Part shown: in pieces, positions 62,789-64,000 of the stretch
Position numbering within the stretch: position 1 is the stretch's first letter
How the letters are laid out: the number at the start of each line of letters is the position of its first letter
NCBI GenBank assembly: GCA_049841135.1
Contig: JASGHK010000005.1
Span: 1,984,001-2,048,000 of the forward strand
Direction: 5' to 3'
Source of the DNA: JACRCT01 sp049841135
Lineage (GTDB): Bacteria > Myxococcota > Myxococcia > Myxococcales > UBA5297
DNA: 64,000 nucleotides
Translations under genes and position numbers: made by a program
The notes under the pieces: generated by a model
Databases searched by the model: none
What the model saw: the letters and a program-made list of their open reading frames with translations, nothing else
What the model was told of the DNA's origin: nothing

Positions 62789-63709
62789 CTACCGGCTCGC
62801 CCGCGCACCGAACTTCTCGGCGTGGGCCAGCCAGACCGCGGCGTTCTTGACGTAGCGCGCGGTCCCGGCGGTGTCCCAGTTGTTGTAGAGCCGCGTGAAG
62901 CCGCCGTCGAAGATGGCGCGCTTGCCGTCGCGCTCGTACAGGCCGGTGACGAAGTTGCCGGCGGAGCCGTAGATGAGCGGCGTGAGCTGCTGGTTGGGCG
63001 CGATGGTGGCGATGGTGATGCCCTCGTAGATCTGCTCGATGCCGGTCATCACCAGGTGCTTGGGCAAGAGCCCCGGCCCGCCCGGCTTCTGCTGCAGCCC
63101 GACGACCTGGTGGCCCATCAAGTTGCCGGACATCTGGACGCCCAAGAGCGCGCGGCCGAGGACGTTGGCGTCGGCGTAGTAAGGCTCGTTGTCGCCCCAG
63201 ATGTAGACGCCGTGCCCGGCGTCGAAGAAGCGCTTGATGATCGCCACGTGCTCCTCGGTGAGCTGAGGCGAGTCCGTGGCGATGACCCAGAGCTGGCAGG
63301 ACTTCTCGAGCGCGTTCTCCAGCTCCTTGGGGGAGGGCGCCTTGCCGATCCACCGGTAGACGCTGAAGCCCTTCTGCGCCAGCGCGGCCTTGGGGAGCTT
63401 GAAGTCGAAGTTGCTCTCCAGCGTGTAGAGCTGGATCACCGCCACGGTCTGGCCGTCGAAGGCGCCGTCGACGCCGAGGTCGAACTGGCTGCCCTGGGCG
63501 TTGCCGTACGAGTCCTTGGCCGGCGCCTGCTCGACGATGACGCGCTTGCGCTCGCCGGTCCTGCCGTCGACGACGGTCTTCTCCGCCTTCATCATCGGAG
63601 CGTTCACTCCGGCGGCGTCGTTGTAGTAGCCCTGCGCGAAGGCTTTGGGGCTCAGCAGCAGGGCGGTGATGGCGGCGAGGGCGGCGAGGACGGCGGTGCG
63701 GGCGTTCAT
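62789..63709 (-). CDS. Exported protein of unknown function (GATase-like fold possible)
   Basis: 306 residues from ATG 63709 with GGAGG upstream. Signal peptide MNARTAVLAALAAITALLLSPKAFAQ. The mature part alternates strands and helices in a Rossmann-like pattern: AVIQLYTLESNF, LWVIATDSPQLTEEHVAIIKRFFDAGHGVYIWGDNEPYY and AIFDGGFTRLYNNWDTAGTARYVKNAAVWLA, recalling ThuA or class-I glutamine-amidotransferase-like domains, but no catalytic Cys/His/Glu triad can be assigned. Periplasmic or secreted. Family not recognised with confidence. Confidence 0.65.
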   Translation of the reverse strand: MNARTAVLAALAAITALLLSPKAFAQGYYNDAAGVNAPMMKAEKTVVDGRTGERKRVIVEQAPAKDSYGNAQGSQFDLGVDGAFDGQTVAVIQLYTLESNFDFKLPKAALAQKGFSVYRWIGKAPSPKELENALEKSCQLWVIATDSPQLTEEHVAIIKRFFDAGHGVYIWGDNEPYYADANVLGRALLGVQMSGNLMGHQVVGLQQKPGGPGLLPKHLVMTGIEQIYEGITIATIAPNQQLTPLIYGSAGNFVTGLYERDGKRAIFDGGFTRLYNNWDTAGTARYVKNAAVWLAHAEKFGARASR

Positions 63710-63831
63710 GGGACCTCCGGGTTCGTCGTGCTGGAACGGTCGAGGAGGCCGGGGGATTCTGGCCGCCCGAAATCCAGCCGCCCGCAAGGGGGTTGTGTCG
63801 AAGGCCAAGAGCCTTCAACGTGCCTTCGCCC

Positions 63832-64000
63832 ATGCGTCGCTGGTTCCAAAAGCTCGTCGCGGTCCGCGACCACCCCGAGGCCCTGGCCCGCGGGCTGGCG
63901 GTCGGCCTCTTCTTCGCCATCACTCCGTTCTGGGGCCTGCAGCTCGTGCTGGCGCTCGCGGTGAGCCACCTCGCGCGCGGCAACAAGGTCCTCGCCGCGG
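63832..64000 (+). CDS. DUF2062 domain protein, N-terminal part (runs off right edge)
   Basis: ATG 63832; 56 codons seen, open to the edge. MRRWFQKLVAVRDHPEALARGLAVGLFFAITPFWGLQLVLALAVSHLARGNKVLAA matches the start of DUF2062: a helix with RGLAVGLFFAITPFWGLQ (usual G-x-A-x-G-L-F-x-x-x-x-P-x-x-G-x-Q) followed by a hydrophobic helix and the RGN motif. These are inner-membrane proteins of unknown function. Divergent from the preceding exported-protein gene. Confidence 0.78.
   Translation, partial: MRRWFQKLVAVRDHPEALARGLAVGLFFAITPFWGLQLVLALAVSHLARGNKVLAA

Noticed and set aside
61052..63964. A 970-residue frame running from GH3 through two further genes
   Set aside because: Beyond 61975 it is out of frame with GH3 and antisense to the 62789-63709 gene; composition is Arg/Gly/Val-rich shadow.

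Overview
The window reads as a chromosomal segment of a very GC-rich member of the Myxococcota, probably an environmental or metagenome-assembled genome. The evidence is lineage-typical protein architecture: two TIGR02996 (repeat-companion) proteins, 14 tandem Myxococcus Cys-rich (DUF4215-type) repeats, MYXO-CTERM sorting tails, and secreted lipoproteins with long Asp/Ala/Pro-rich linkers. I see no rRNA, tRNA, CRISPR array or prophage.

Left third (1-22.8 kb): 5' part of glgB; an indolepyruvate:ferredoxin oxidoreductase operon (iorAB) next to an inverted-repeat element; a TIGR02996 protein; a di-haem cytochrome c peroxidase-like protein; lipoprotein and HEAT-repeat genes; an esterase; a hipBA toxin-antitoxin pair with a palindrome lying across the hipB start codon; a VOC protein; a 3-ketosphinganine-reductase-like SDR; a DMT transporter; a ferredoxin-nitroreductase; and an HMG-CoA-lyase-like enzyme lacking the usual active-site Cys.

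Middle (22.8-45.5 kb): a CSLREA/beta-helix/Cys-rich/MYXO-CTERM surface protein; DUF5996; a divergent pair of a CruF-like carotenoid hydratase and a UbiA prenyltransferase, which together suggest C50 carotenoid chemistry; a GAF-GGDEF protein; a methyltransferase; an MBL hydrolase; a second DMT transporter; an IS110-family transposase with a translationally coupled small ORF; and a tightly overlapping six-gene minus-strand operon (coiled-coil membrane protein, MoxR ATPase, secreted membrane protein, ABC ATPase, ABC permease, DUF58).

Right third (45.7-64 kb): fadD-like acyl-CoA ligase; a TIGR02996/leucine-rich-repeat protein; a complete IS1634-like element with 16-bp terminal repeats and a 4-bp target duplication, inserted at the 3' end of a bacteriohemerythrin gene; a Yip1-like membrane protein; a purple-acid-phosphatase-like lipoprotein; a 1,942-residue Cys-rich protein in which a MYXO-CTERM anchor is followed in frame by a second signal peptide and a TPR/TolB-like/beta-barrel protein; a GH3-family enzyme; a periplasmic protein; and the start of a DUF2062 gene.

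A cross-cutting observation is that ten genes carry 13 single-base frame disruptions. Seven fit one extra base in GAGCTC (giving GAGCTTC or GAAGCTC), three fit one extra base in GATC (giving GAATC or GATTC), and three lie at or next to short homopolymer runs. This is most simply explained by systematic long-read consensus error, so these genes are reported as single CDSs with a noted frameshift.
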